Below, in pieces: positions 28,330 to 37,269 of a stretch of 64,000 nt of DNA. Source of the stretch: Paractinoplanes aksuensis (GTDB lineage: Bacteria > Actinomycetota > Actinomycetes > Mycobacteriales > Micromonosporaceae); NCBI RefSeq assembly GCF_024137025.1, contig NZ_JAMYJR010000018.1, positions 62,001 to 126,000 of the forward strand, given 5' to 3'. Each line of letters begins with the position of its first letter. The stretch's first letter is position 1. The position numbers and the translations under genes were made by a program. The notes beneath the pieces are model-generated. The model made no database searches. It was not told the origin of the DNA and saw only the letters and a list, made by a program, of their open reading frames with translations.

Positions 28330-29148
28330 GTGCACCTCGAATCAGATGTCGACGCGTCAGTGGTCCTGCTGACAGTCGACGGCCGGTGGGACCGCGTGCT
28401 GTGGAAACTGACCACCGATCGGCTGCACAAATGCCTGGCCGAGCACCCCGAGGCGCTCATCGTGGACCTGTCCGACCTCGACGACCCGGGCGCCGAGAGC
28501 GCTACCACCTGGATGGCCGCCCAGCAGAAGGCGGCTGCGATGAACCCGTCGGTGCAGTTGGCCCTTTGCATCCCGCCCGAACTGCCGCTGGCCGACCGCA
28601 TGCAGCGCCTGGGCGCCCGCCGCTACCTGCCCGTCTATGCCCGGGTGCGGCAGGCCCGGGTCGCCATCGCGGGCCGGTTGCCGCTCACCGAGCGGCTGGC
28701 GATCACCCTGCGGCCCGAACCCGACGCGCCCAGCATCGCCCGCAACCTGGTCGGCGACGCCTGCCTGTCCTGGGACAGGCACGAACTGCTGCACCCGAGC
28801 CGCGCGGTGATGTCCGAGCTGGTGAACAACGCCATCGAGCACGCCCGCACCGAGATGACGGTGGTGGTCAGCCTGCGTGGCGCCGGCATCCACCTCAGCG
28901 TGGCCGACGGTGTCGCCGCGCCGCCCCAGCTGCTCCGGATGAGCCGGGTGCTGCGGGGCCGGCCGCTCGACGAGCACGGCCGCGGTCTGCACCTGGTCAG
29001 CGTGCTCGCGACGGCCTGGGGCAGCCTGCCCACCCGCACCGGCAAGGTGGTGTGGGCGACACTTCAACCGCCCTTGCGGCAGCCGCGGAACTCCTCACCG
29101 CGGCTGCCGTCGAGCATCCAGAACGACGGGCCTACTGGGCCTCGATGA
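28330..29148 (+). CDS. STAS-like domain fused to anti-sigma-type ATPase
   Basis: Protein of 272 aa joining two modules of partner-switching systems. Residues ~1-90 look like a STAS domain (VVLLTVDGRW, ALIVDLSDLDD) but lack the usual Asp-Ser phosphorylation site. Residues ~140-250 are an RsbW/SpoIIAB-like HATPase with an intact N box (SELVNNAIEHA), DGVAAPP and RGLHLVSVLATAWG. GTG 28330 has AAGGAG 6 nt upstream; an ATG at 28288 is possible. Its end overlaps the convergent cysN gene by 17 bases. Target sigma factor unknown. Confidence 0.82.
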   Translation: MHLESDVDASVVLLTVDGRWDRVLWKLTTDRLHKCLAEHPEALIVDLSDLDDPGAESATTWMAAQQKAAAMNPSVQLALCIPPELPLADRMQRLGARRYLPVYARVRQARVAIAGRLPLTERLAITLRPEPDAPSIARNLVGDACLSWDRHELLHPSRAVMSELVNNAIEHARTEMTVVVSLRGAGIHLSVADGVAAPPQLLRMSRVLRGRPLDEHGRGLHLVSVLATAWGSLPTRTGKVVWATLQPPLRQPRNSSPRLPSSIQNDGPTGPR

Positions 29149-30433
29149 TCATGCCGGCGGCCACCGTGCGGTTGGTGCTCTCGTCGATCAGGATGAAGCC
29201 GCCGGTGGTGCGGTTGCGCCGGTATTCGTCGGCCAGCAACGGCACCGTGGTGCGCAGCCGCACCCGGCCGATCTCGTTGAGCTGCAGCTGACCGGCCTGC
29301 TCGTCGCGGTGCAGCGTATTGACGTCGAGCCGGTACTGCAGACCGCGGACGACCGTGCGGGCCGTGCGGGTGGTGTGCTTGATGGCGTACTTGCCGCCGA
29401 CCCGCAGCGGGGCCGTCTCGTCCATCCAGCAGACCATCGCCTCGATGTCCTGGGCGACCGCGGGCGCGTTGTGCGGGCGGCAGATCAGGTCGCCCCGCGA
29501 GATGTCGATCTCGTCGTTGAGCCGCACGGTGACCGACATGGGCGGGAACGCCTCGTCGACCGGGCCGTCGGCGGTGTCGATGGCGGCGATCGTGCTGGTC
29601 ATGCCGGACGGGAGCACCAGGACCTCGTCGCCCGGCTTGAGCACGCCCGAGGCGACCTGGCCCGCGTAGCCGCGGTAGTCGGTCACGGTCGTCGACTGGG
29701 GGCGGATCACGTACTGCACCGGGAACCGAACGTCGACCAGGTTGCGGTCGCTGGCGATGTGCACGTGCTCGAGGTGGTGCAGCAGCGACGGGCCGTCGTA
29801 CCACGGGCTGTTCTCGCTGCGCGAAGCGATGTTGTCGCCGTTCAGCGCGGACACCGGAATGATCGTCAGGTCGGTGATCTCGAGCTTGGCCGCGAACGAG
29901 GTGAACTCGTCGGCGATCTTGTCGTAGACCGCCTTGTCCCAGTCGACCAGGTCCATCTTGTTGATGCAGAGCACCAGGTGGGGCACCCGCAGCAGCGACG
30001 TCAGGAACGCGTGCCGGCGCGACTGCTCGACCAGGCCCTTGCGCGCGTCGACCAGGATCAGCGCCAGGTCGGCGGTCGAGGCCCCGGTGACCATGTTCCG
30101 GGTGTACTGGATGTGCCCCGGGGTGTCGGCGATGATGAACTTGCGCCGCGGGGTCGCGAAGTAGCGGTACGCCACGTCGATCGTGATGCCCTGCTCGCGC
30201 TCGGCCCGCAGGCCGTCGGTGAGCAGCGCCAGGTTGGTGTATTCGTCACCACGCGACGCGCTGGCCGCCTCGACCGCCTCGAGCTGGTCGGCGAAGATCG
30301 TCTTGGTGTCGTACAGCAGCCGGCCGATCAGCGTCGACTTGCCGTCGTCGACGCTGCCGGCGGTGGCGAACCGCAGCAGGTCCATGCGCGCTCCAGGCGC
30401 GGTCTCGGTGTCCGCAAGGACGGCCTGACTCAT
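29132..30433 (-). CDS. cysN: Sulfate adenylyltransferase subunit 1 (GTPase)
   Basis: GTP-hydrolysing subunit that drives ATP + sulfate to APS. The 433-aa protein is a translation-factor-type GTPase: GSVDDGKSTLIGRLL (G1), EREQGITIDVAYRYF (G2), DTPGHIQY (G3) and CINKMDLVD (G4), followed by beta-barrel domains. Its start overlaps the cysD stop by one base (TGATG). There is no APS kinase domain fused at the C-terminus, unlike mycobacterial CysNC. Confidence 0.95.
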   Translation of the reverse strand: MSQAVLADTETAPGARMDLLRFATAGSVDDGKSTLIGRLLYDTKTIFADQLEAVEAASASRGDEYTNLALLTDGLRAEREQGITIDVAYRYFATPRRKFIIADTPGHIQYTRNMVTGASTADLALILVDARKGLVEQSRRHAFLTSLLRVPHLVLCINKMDLVDWDKAVYDKIADEFTSFAAKLEITDLTIIPVSALNGDNIASRSENSPWYDGPSLLHHLEHVHIASDRNLVDVRFPVQYVIRPQSTTVTDYRGYAGQVASGVLKPGDEVLVLPSGMTSTIAAIDTADGPVDEAFPPMSVTVRLNDEIDISRGDLICRPHNAPAVAQDIEAMVCWMDETAPLRVGGKYAIKHTTRTARTVVRGLQYRLDVNTLHRDEQAGQLQLNEIGRVRLRTTVPLLADEYRRNRTTGGFILIDESTNRTVAAGMIIEAQ

Positions 30434-31344
30434 CAGAAGTAACCCTCTCGCTTGCGGTCTTCCATCGCGGCCTCGCTGACCTTGTCGTCCCCGCGGGTCG
30501 CGCCCCGCTCGGTGATCCGGGTCGCCGCGACCTCGTCGATCACCTTGTCCACCGTGTCGGCCTCGGAGAGCACCGCGGCGGTCTGCGACGCGTCACCGAC
30601 CGTGCGGTAGCGGACCTTGCGCACCTCGGAGGTCTCGCCGTCGCGGAGCTTGATGAACTCGTTGACCGCGTAGAACATCCCGTTGCGCTCGACCACCTCG
30701 CGGTCGTGGGCGTAGTAGATGCTCGGCAGCGGCACCTGCTCCTTGGCGATGTAGTGCCAGATGTCGAGCTCGGTCCAGTTGGACAGCGGGAACACCCGGA
30801 TCGACTCGCCCGGGTGGTGCTTGCCGTTGTAGAGGCCCCACAGCTCGGGCCGCTGGTTCTTCGGGTCCCACTGGCCGAACTCGTCACGGAAGCTGAACAT
30901 GCGTTCCTTGGCGCGGGCCTTCTCCTCGTCGCGCCGGGCGCCGCCGAAGAGCGCGTCGAAGCGGTACTTCTCGACGGCCGCCAGCAGCACCGGGGTCTGG
31001 ATCCGGTTGCGGGTGCCGTCGGGCAGCTCGCGCACGAGGCCGGTGTCGATCGCCTCCTGCACGCTGGCCACGACCAGGTTGAGCCCGAGGGTGGCGACCC
31101 GGGAGTCGCGGTATTCGAGCACCTCGGCGAAGTTGTGGCCGGTGTCGACGTGCATGACCGGGAACGGGATGCGGGCGGGGGCGAACGCCTTCTCGGCGAG
31201 CCGCAGCATCACGATCGAGTCCTTGCCGCCCGAGAAGAGCAGCACGGGACGCTCGAACTCGGCCATGACCTCGCGCATGACGAAGATGCTCTCGGCTTCG
31301 AGGGCATCCAGATGCGAGACGCGGTACGGCTTCGTCTGGCTCAT
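30433..31344 (-). CDS. cysD: Sulfate adenylyltransferase subunit 2
   Basis: Catalytic subunit that forms APS from ATP and sulfate, 303 aa. It has the PP-loop (LLFSGGKDSIVMLRL) near residue 30, PVMHVDTGHNF, FGGARRDEEKARAKER and the C-terminal RKREGYF. ATG 31344 (MSQTKPYRVSHL) has GGAG about 9 nt upstream. It pairs with cysN directly downstream; cysQ lies upstream on the same strand. Confidence 0.96.
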   Translation of the reverse strand: MSQTKPYRVSHLDALEAESIFVMREVMAEFERPVLLFSGGKDSIVMLRLAEKAFAPARIPFPVMHVDTGHNFAEVLEYRDSRVATLGLNLVVASVQEAIDTGLVRELPDGTRNRIQTPVLLAAVEKYRFDALFGGARRDEEKARAKERMFSFRDEFGQWDPKNQRPELWGLYNGKHHPGESIRVFPLSNWTELDIWHYIAKEQVPLPSIYYAHDREVVERNGMFYAVNEFIKLRDGETSEVRKVRYRTVGDASQTAAVLSEADTVDKVIDEVAATRITERGATRGDDKVSEAAMEDRKREGYF

Positions 31345-31401
31345 CTGATGGGCTCCAGACCTCTCAAGGGGGATTGCGGCTACGTTGCCCTTAGACAACC
31401 G

Positions 31402-32289
31402 TCATTCTGACGGAAGGTGACGCTGCAGCGCTGCAAGCAACCGAGGAGCGAGATCCTTACGGCACACCACCAGGTCCGGCAACTTAGGGTCGGCCTCGTT
31501 GTATTTCAGCTCAGATCCGTCGATTCGGCTAGCGTGCAGCCCGGTGGCCAATGCCACAGCGACCGGCGCGGCCGAGTCCCACTCGTACTGGCCACCGGCG
31601 TGCACGTACGCGTCGGCCTCGCCGCTGATCACCGCGGCGATCTTCACGCCGGCCGATCCCATCGGCACCAGCTCGGCCCCGATGTCCTCGGCCAGGGCGG
31701 TGACGAAGGCCGGGGGCCGGGTGCGGCTGGCGGCGATCCGGATCGGGCCGGCCGTGGCGTCCAGCGGCATCGGCGGGTACGCCGGTGAGTGGTCGGTGGC
31801 GATCGTGCGGTGCTGGGCCGGCATGGCGACCGCGCCCGCGGCCAGGCAGGACGGGCTCGCGCAGTCGGCTGTCCAGAGCGCCACGTGCACAGCCCAGTCG
31901 GTGCGGCCCTCCTCGGAGAACTCGCGGGTGCCGTCGAGCGGGTCGATGATCCAGACCCGCGAGGCGCCGAGCCGTTCCGGGCGCACGGTGGCCTGCTCGC
32001 CCTCGCGCCAGGCGTCGCGGGCGTGGTCGTCCTCCTCGGAGAGCACCGCGTCGGCCGGGCGCCAGCGGGCCAGTTCGGCCCGCATCAGGTGGTGCGCGGC
32101 CTTGTCGCCGGCCGCCTTGAGAGCTTTGCCGTCGGCGTAGCCCATCTCTTCGCGTACCTGGAGCAGGGTCTGCCCCGCCCGGTCGGCCAGCCACCGGGCG
32201 AAGGCCGCGTCGATCACCGGCGGAGTGCCGCCGTCACTGCTCTCCCGCTGGGAGTTCACACGGGCCGACGTCTCTGTCCGCTCGCCCAT
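31402..32289 (-). CDS. cysQ: 3'(2'),5'-bisphosphate nucleotidase
   Basis: Removes 3'-phosphoadenosine phosphate (PAP), the by-product of sulfate assimilation; inositol monophosphatase superfamily, 295 aa. Metal-binding motifs are present: VLSEEDD, WIIDPLDGTREFSEEG, and near the C-terminus YEWDSAAPVAVA. ATG 32289 follows AAGGAG by about 10 nt. First of the cysQ-cysD-cysN group, with 57 bases before cysD. The sulfate genes beside it favour the PAP phosphatase role over inositol phosphatase. Confidence 0.9.
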   Translation of the reverse strand: MGERTETSARVNSQRESSDGGTPPVIDAAFARWLADRAGQTLLQVREEMGYADGKALKAAGDKAAHHLMRAELARWRPADAVLSEEDDHARDAWREGEQATVRPERLGASRVWIIDPLDGTREFSEEGRTDWAVHVALWTADCASPSCLAAGAVAMPAQHRTIATDHSPAYPPMPLDATAGPIRIAASRTRPPAFVTALAEDIGAELVPMGSAGVKIAAVISGEADAYVHAGGQYEWDSAAPVAVALATGLHASRIDGSELKYNEADPKLPDLVVCRKDLAPRLLAALQRHLPSE

Positions 32290-32310
32290 CTGTTTGCAGC
32301 TCCTTACGAA

Positions 32311-34155
32311 TCAGTACGCCCCGGACGAGCGCACCACTGCGGTCATGGTGCGCAAGAGGATGACCAGATCCAAACTCAGCGTCCAGTTCTCCACATAGCG
32401 CAGGTCCAACCGGACCGCTTCCTCCCACGGCAGGTCCGAACGTCCGGAAACCTGCCACAGGCCCGTCATGCCCGGCTTGACGGCGAGCCGGCGCCGCACG
32501 TCGTCCGCGTACGCCGCCACCTCAGAGGGCAGCGGCGGCCGCGGTCCGACCAGCGACATCTGCCCCAGTGCCACGTTCAGCAGCTGCGGCAGCTCGTCGA
32601 GCGAAAAGCGACGCAGATAGCGCCCGACCCGGGTCACCCGCGGATCGTCGCGCATCTTGAAGAGCACGCCGTCGTGCTCGTTGAGATGCCGCAGCTCGGC
32701 CAGCCGCGCCTCGGCATCGACATACATGCTCCGGAACTTGAAGATGCGGAACAACCGGCCGTCGCGACCCACCCGCACCTGTCGAAAGAGTACCGGCCCG
32801 CGGGAAGTGCACCGCACACAGAGTGCGAGGCCCAGCAGGAGCGGACCGAAGATCATCAATAGCGCGAGCGCGCCGATCCGGTCGAACACCTCTTTGACCA
32901 GCCTCGATCCGCCGTGCAGACGCGGGTGCTCGACGTGCAGCATGGGCAGCCCGTCGAACGGCCGGATCGTCGTCCGGGCCCCGGCCACATCGACCAGCGC
33001 GCTCGCCACGACCAGGTCGACCTCGTCGCGTTCGAGCCGCCAGGCCAGCCGCCGCAGCGCCGCGCCGTCGAGCTCGGGGCAGCTCAGCACCACCACCGTG
33101 TCCGCGTCGGCCTGCTCGACCGCGCCCGCCACGTCCTCGAACGTGCCGTAGACGGCCAGCCCCTGCGGCCCGCCCACTCCCACGCCGTCGTGCCCCGGCG
33201 GCAGGCACGCGCCCACCACCTCGAGCCCGTGGTAGCGCTCGCGCCGCAGCTGGCGGGACATGCCGATGACCGAGAGCTCGTGCCCGACCAGAATCACCCG
33301 GCGCAGGCTCTCGCCCCGGGCCCGCGACAGGTGCAGCCGTTTGCGCAGCGCGAACCGCAGGACGATGGCGGCGCCGATCGCCGTGGGCAGGGCGGCCAGG
33401 ACGTAACTGCGGGCCAGATCAAGGTCCAGCGCGTACGACACCAGGGCCACCCCGGCGATCAGGCCGACCCCACCGCGCAGCACCCGCTGGTACTCGTCCG
33501 TGCCGACGAACAGATACCGCCGCTCGTAGGCCCGCGACACCGCGAGCACGGCCAGCAACAGCGCCGGCAGCAGGAGCGAAAGCACTACGTACGCCCGGTT
33601 GTAGCTGGTCACCTCGTCGCCGAAGCGCAGCCCGAAGGTGACCGCCCCGGCGGCCGTGCCCGCCATCAGGTCGCACAGCACCAGCGACCACACGTACTGG
33701 CGTTCCCAGCGCTGCCGGCGCGACATCGCGGCATGCCGGCCCCGCACCCGCACGAAGGGCCGTGCGGCCGGCCGGGTCGCCGCCGACTTGCTCGGACGAT
33801 CCGACCAGTGCCGGTCGATGGCCTGGTTGCGGGCGACGTCGGTCTTGCCGCCGGCCGACAGCGGCGCCGCGTTGTCGGGCTTGCCGGGCGGCGGGTCGAG
33901 CCGGTTGGGCGAGGTCACCCGGCTCGGAGCCGGCCGGGTCGGCGTCAGGTGCATCGTCGTTCCGGCCGGCGGCGGGCTCATCGGCACGATCGGGGCCGGG
34001 ATCCTCGTACGCATGGGCCCGGCATTGGCCGGTGGATGGTTGGCCCATCCGTAGTTCTCCGGCGCGTGCACCGGAGGTTTCACCGGGCGGATCGCCGGTA
34101 GCAGCACGGTCGGCTGGGACAGCACCGCCTCATGCGCGGACAGCTTCTGCTGCAC
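32311..34155 (-). CDS. Polyprenyl-phosphate sugar-phosphotransferase for exopolysaccharide
   Basis: Transfers the first sugar-1-phosphate to undecaprenyl phosphate at the start of exopolysaccharide assembly. The 614-aa protein has ~150 residues of disordered Pro/Arg-rich N-terminus, four membrane segments, a Rossmann-like middle domain (RVILVGHELSVIG) and a C-terminal sugar transferase domain: DRIGALALLMIFGPLLLGLA, RIFKFRSM, LDELPQLLNV and the MSLVGPRPPL signature. GTG 34155 has GGGAGG about 6 nt upstream; starts at 34203 and 34239 lack such a site. Confidence 0.9.
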   Translation of the reverse strand: MQQKLSAHEAVLSQPTVLLPAIRPVKPPVHAPENYGWANHPPANAGPMRTRIPAPIVPMSPPPAGTTMHLTPTRPAPSRVTSPNRLDPPPGKPDNAAPLSAGGKTDVARNQAIDRHWSDRPSKSAATRPAARPFVRVRGRHAAMSRRQRWERQYVWSLVLCDLMAGTAAGAVTFGLRFGDEVTSYNRAYVVLSLLLPALLLAVLAVSRAYERRYLFVGTDEYQRVLRGGVGLIAGVALVSYALDLDLARSYVLAALPTAIGAAIVLRFALRKRLHLSRARGESLRRVILVGHELSVIGMSRQLRRERYHGLEVVGACLPPGHDGVGVGGPQGLAVYGTFEDVAGAVEQADADTVVVLSCPELDGAALRRLAWRLERDEVDLVVASALVDVAGARTTIRPFDGLPMLHVEHPRLHGGSRLVKEVFDRIGALALLMIFGPLLLGLALCVRCTSRGPVLFRQVRVGRDGRLFRIFKFRSMYVDAEARLAELRHLNEHDGVLFKMRDDPRVTRVGRYLRRFSLDELPQLLNVALGQMSLVGPRPPLPSEVAAYADDVRRRLAVKPGMTGLWQVSGRSDLPWEEAVRLDLRYVENWTLSLDLVILLRTMTAVVRSSGAY

Positions 34156-34296
34156 CCCGAACCTCCCCCAAACGCCGGTCGCTTTTGCACCGAACCGGTG
34201 CATACGTCTGACCAACGGTCGGACAGTCGAGAGCGTCACGGGATCGCAGGACGGACAAATCCGCCCAAACGATCTAAACGTTTCGACTCCGCGGCA

Positions 34297-34899
34297 TCAA
34301 CCGCCGTGGTATTTGTTCTGCGCCCACTCCACGCCCTCGAGCACGATCGCCTCGACGACGTCGGCCGCCCGGTCGACCAGGAAGTCCAGTTCCTTGCGCT
34401 CGGCGCCGGCGAAATCGGAGAGCACGTAGTCGGCCGGATCCTGCCGGCCGGGCGGGCGGCCGATGCCGAACCGCACCCGCGCGTACTCCTTGTCGGCCAA
34501 CGATTTCGACATGGAGCGCAGCCCGTTGTGGCCGCCCTCACCGCCGCCACGCTTGGCCCGAATCTGTCCGAACGGCACATCAAGCTCATCGTGCACGGCA
34601 ATCACGTTCGACACAGGGACTTTGAAGAACTGAGAGAGCGAGACCACAGGCGCGCCCGACAAGTTCATGTAGGTCAGCGGCTTGAGCAGCACCAGTTTCG
34701 GGCCACCACTGTGTTGACCAGAGCTCACCAGTCGCCCCTCGGCCACCTCGCCCTGGACGCGCTTGGCCCGGCCGAACTTCGCGCCGACCCGGGACGCCAG
34801 CAGGTCGGCCACCATGAAGCCCACGTTGTGCCGGTTGCCGGCGTACTCCTTGCCCGGGTTACCCAGACCGACCACCAGCCACGGCGACTCGTCGCTCAC
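34297..34899 (-). CDS. pth: Peptidyl-tRNA hydrolase
   Basis: Recycles peptidyl-tRNAs released from stalled ribosomes. The 200-aa protein shows VVGLGNPGKEYAGNRHNVGF (active-site His), LKPLTYMNLSG and VHDELDVPFGQIRAKRGGG, all diagnostic. GTG 34899 follows AGGAG by about 7 nt. It lies downstream of rplY on the same strand, the usual actinobacterial order, but a strong hairpin separates them. Confidence 0.96.
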   Translation of the reverse strand: MSDESPWLVVGLGNPGKEYAGNRHNVGFMVADLLASRVGAKFGRAKRVQGEVAEGRLVSSGQHSGGPKLVLLKPLTYMNLSGAPVVSLSQFFKVPVSNVIAVHDELDVPFGQIRAKRGGGEGGHNGLRSMSKSLADKEYARVRFGIGRPPGRQDPADYVLSDFAGAERKELDFLVDRAADVVEAIVLEGVEWAQNKYHGG

Positions 34900-34972
34900 A
34901 GCCCACTCCTCCAGACACCCATCCGACCGCCCCGCCCGCCACCCGAACCCGACTGAAGGCTGAACACACGAC

Positions 34973-35001
34973 GGGGAAAGTGCCCACAAGGCACTTTCCC
35001 C
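34973..35001 (-). terminator. Terminator-like hairpin after rplY
   Basis: Perfect 12-bp stem (GGGGAAAGTGCC / GGCACTTTCCCC) with a 5-nt loop, 32 bases past the rplY stop codon. It lies between rplY and pth, so pth probably has its own promoter or depends on readthrough. No T-run. Confidence 0.7.
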
Positions 35002-35032
35002 GGTCTTCGTTCGTACGCCGACTAGGCGGGTC

Positions 35033-35665
35033 CTACTCCTCGGTCGCGGCCTCGGCGGTCTCGCCCTCGGCGGCAGCCTCGCCGCCCTCGGCGGTCTCGC
35101 CCTCGAGCTGCTCAGCGGTCTGCGCCTGCGAGACGATCGCGAGCACGAAGTCGGGCTCGACGGCCAGCTCGGTGCCGCTCGGCAGCGTCACGTCGGCCGC
35201 GGTGATCTGCGAACCCGCCTCGAGGCCCTCGATGGACACCTCGAAACCGGACGGCAGGTGCATGGCCTCGGCGACCACGGCCAGCGTGTTCGACTCGTTG
35301 ACGACCAGGGTGTTGCGGGCGGCCTCGCCGACCAGCGTCACCGGGACGTCGACCTGGACCTTCTCGCCACGCTTGACGATGATCAGGTCGACGTGCTCGT
35401 AGGTGTCCTTGATCGGGTCGCGCTGGATGGCCTTGGGCAGGGCCAGCGTGGCGCCGGAGGCGCCGGCGATGTCGATCGTGAACACGGTGTTGAGGCCGCC
35501 GTGCCGGATGGCGGCGGCGAACTCACGGGCCGGCAGCGCGATGTGCTGCGGCTTCTCGCCGTGGCCGTAAAGCACGGCGGGCACCAAACCGGCCCGGCGC
35601 GTGCGGCGGGCACCACCCTTGCCGAACTCGGTGCGGGGCTCGGCGCTGATCTTTACCTCGGACAC
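35033..35665 (-). CDS. rplY: 50S ribosomal protein bL25, long Ctc form
   Basis: 5S rRNA-binding ribosomal protein, 210 aa. Residues 1-95 are the L25 domain (EPRTEFGKGGARRTRRAG, VLYGHGEKPQ, then QRDPIKDTYEHVDL) and the rest is the TL5/Ctc C-terminal domain, ending in a Glu/Ala-rich tail (GETAEGGEAAAEGETAEA) typical of actinobacteria. GTG 35665 follows AGGAG by 7 nt. Confidence 0.96.
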   Translation of the reverse strand: MSEVKISAEPRTEFGKGGARRTRRAGLVPAVLYGHGEKPQHIALPAREFAAAIRHGGLNTVFTIDIAGASGATLALPKAIQRDPIKDTYEHVDLIIVKRGEKVQVDVPVTLVGEAARNTLVVNESNTLAVVAEAMHLPSGFEVSIEGLEAGSQITAADVTLPSGTELAVEPDFVLAIVSQAQTAEQLEGETAEGGEAAAEGETAEAATEE

Positions 35666-36107
35666 GGGGAAACTCCTGAAACTCTTGGATCGGGCTGCGA
35701 CTCAGTCGGCGTGCTTGCGGTGCGGCAGTTATGTGGCTGGCGGCCGCCGTCGGTGCTGGAGGCCGTCGTCGGCGCTGCCGGGCAAGGGGCGCGCGGGGCA
35801 CAGGCCCGGAGCACCGCGTCGATCACGGTGCCCCCGAAATGGCTGCGAACCTCAGCAGACCGCGGGGCACCCTCGCCGTGGCAACCGCACTATCTTACCT
35901 ACTGCGCGCGCGTACGAATCAGCGGGTCCGGCGCGGTCCGGCACTGTGCGCGAACTTCACCCGCTCGATGCCCCCGGCAGCCCCACAAATCCGGCAAACG
36001 GCCACGCCGGCGCGATGTGCGAATCACAAAACCGCGAAAAGCGAGATTGCCGGCCCGGCCGCCTCACCCGAACCGGGGCAACTCCGCTCCGCCCGAACCC
36101 GAGCAGC
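35666..36107. other. Intergenic region between prs and rplY
   Basis: This 442-base stretch holds no gene I can support. On the minus strand TAAGAT (35897-35892) is a plausible -10 box that would give rplY a leader of about 220 bases; I see no good -35 box. The part nearest prs contains AT-richer patches but no clear terminator stem. Confidence 0.4.
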
Positions 36108-37088
36108 TCAGCTCAGTCCCCCGAACAGGGTTGTCACCGAGCCGTCGTCGAACACCTCGCGGATGGCCCGGGCCAGCAGCGGCGCGATCGACAAGACGGT
36201 GATCTTGTCGAGGCGCTTCTCGGCCGGCAGCGGCAGCGTGTTGGTCACGACCAGCTCACTGATCTTGCTGTTCTTGAGCCGCTCGGTCGCCGGGTCGGAC
36301 AGCAGCGCGTGCGTCGACGCCACGATCACGTCGGCCGCGCCCTCTTCCCACAGGATGTCGGACGCCTTGGTGATCGTGCCGCCGGTGTCGATCATGTCGT
36401 CGACGATCAGGCAGACCCGGCCCTCGACCTCACCGACGACGCGGTTGGCCACCACCTGGTTGGGCTTGAGCGGGTCGCGGGTCTTGTGGATGAAGGCCAG
36501 CGGGCAGCCGCCCAGCCGGTCGGTCCAGCGCTCGGCCACCCGCACGCGGCCCGAGTCGGGCGCGACCACGGTCAGCGGACGGCCCGCGTACTTCTTCTCG
36601 ACGTGCTCGGCCAGGATGTCCATCGCGAACAGGTGGTCGACCGGGCCGTCGAAGAAGCCCTGGATCTGCGCGGTGTGCAGGTCGACCGTGAGGATCCGGT
36701 TGGCGCCGGCGGTCTTGAGCAGGTCGGCGACCAGGCGCGCCGAGATCGGCTCGCGGCCGCGGTGCTTCTTGTCCTGCCGCGCGTACGGATAGAACGGCAA
36801 CACGACTGTGATCCGCTTGGCCGACCCGCGCTTGAGCGCGTCGATCATGATCAGGGTCTCCATGACCCAACGGTTGACACCTTCGGTCATCGACTGCACG
36901 ACGAACGCGTCCGAGCCGCGCACTGAGTCCTTGAAGCGGACGAAAATCTCACCGTTGGCGAACTCGTACGAGTCGGCGGGGGTCGGCGCGACGCCGAGCA
37001 CCTGGCCGATCTCTTCCGCCAGCTCCGGGAAACCCCGACCGGAGAAAAGCATCAGAGACTTGCGGTTCTCCGCGACGATGCTGCCCAT
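36108..37088 (-). CDS. prs: Ribose-phosphate pyrophosphokinase
   Basis: Makes PRPP from ribose-5-phosphate and ATP for nucleotide, histidine and tryptophan synthesis. The 326-aa protein is full length: SYEFANGEIFVRF, VVLPFYPYARQDKKHRGREP (ATP loop), DLHTAQIQGFFDGPVDHL and the PRPP-binding VDDMIDTGGT. ATG 37088. It lies downstream of glmU on the same strand, the standard actinobacterial order. Confidence 0.97.
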   Translation of the reverse strand: MGSIVAENRKSLMLFSGRGFPELAEEIGQVLGVAPTPADSYEFANGEIFVRFKDSVRGSDAFVVQSMTEGVNRWVMETLIMIDALKRGSAKRITVVLPFYPYARQDKKHRGREPISARLVADLLKTAGANRILTVDLHTAQIQGFFDGPVDHLFAMDILAEHVEKKYAGRPLTVVAPDSGRVRVAERWTDRLGGCPLAFIHKTRDPLKPNQVVANRVVGEVEGRVCLIVDDMIDTGGTITKASDILWEEGAADVIVASTHALLSDPATERLKNSKISELVVTNTLPLPAEKRLDKITVLSIAPLLARAIREVFDDGSVTTLFGGLS

Positions 37089-37269
37089 CGGCTCGCTACT
37101 CCCGTTGGATCGAGGGGGTGGGGATGTGATTCGAGTGAAGTATCCCCCGCGGCCACCTTCGCGCCACGTTCCGCGCCCGCCGGGTGGGATGCCTCACCCT
37201 CGCGGGATCATTCCAGCTCAGAGTGGGTCGTTCACGCGGCCGGTGCGCGTCGGATTCCCGTCAGTTGAC

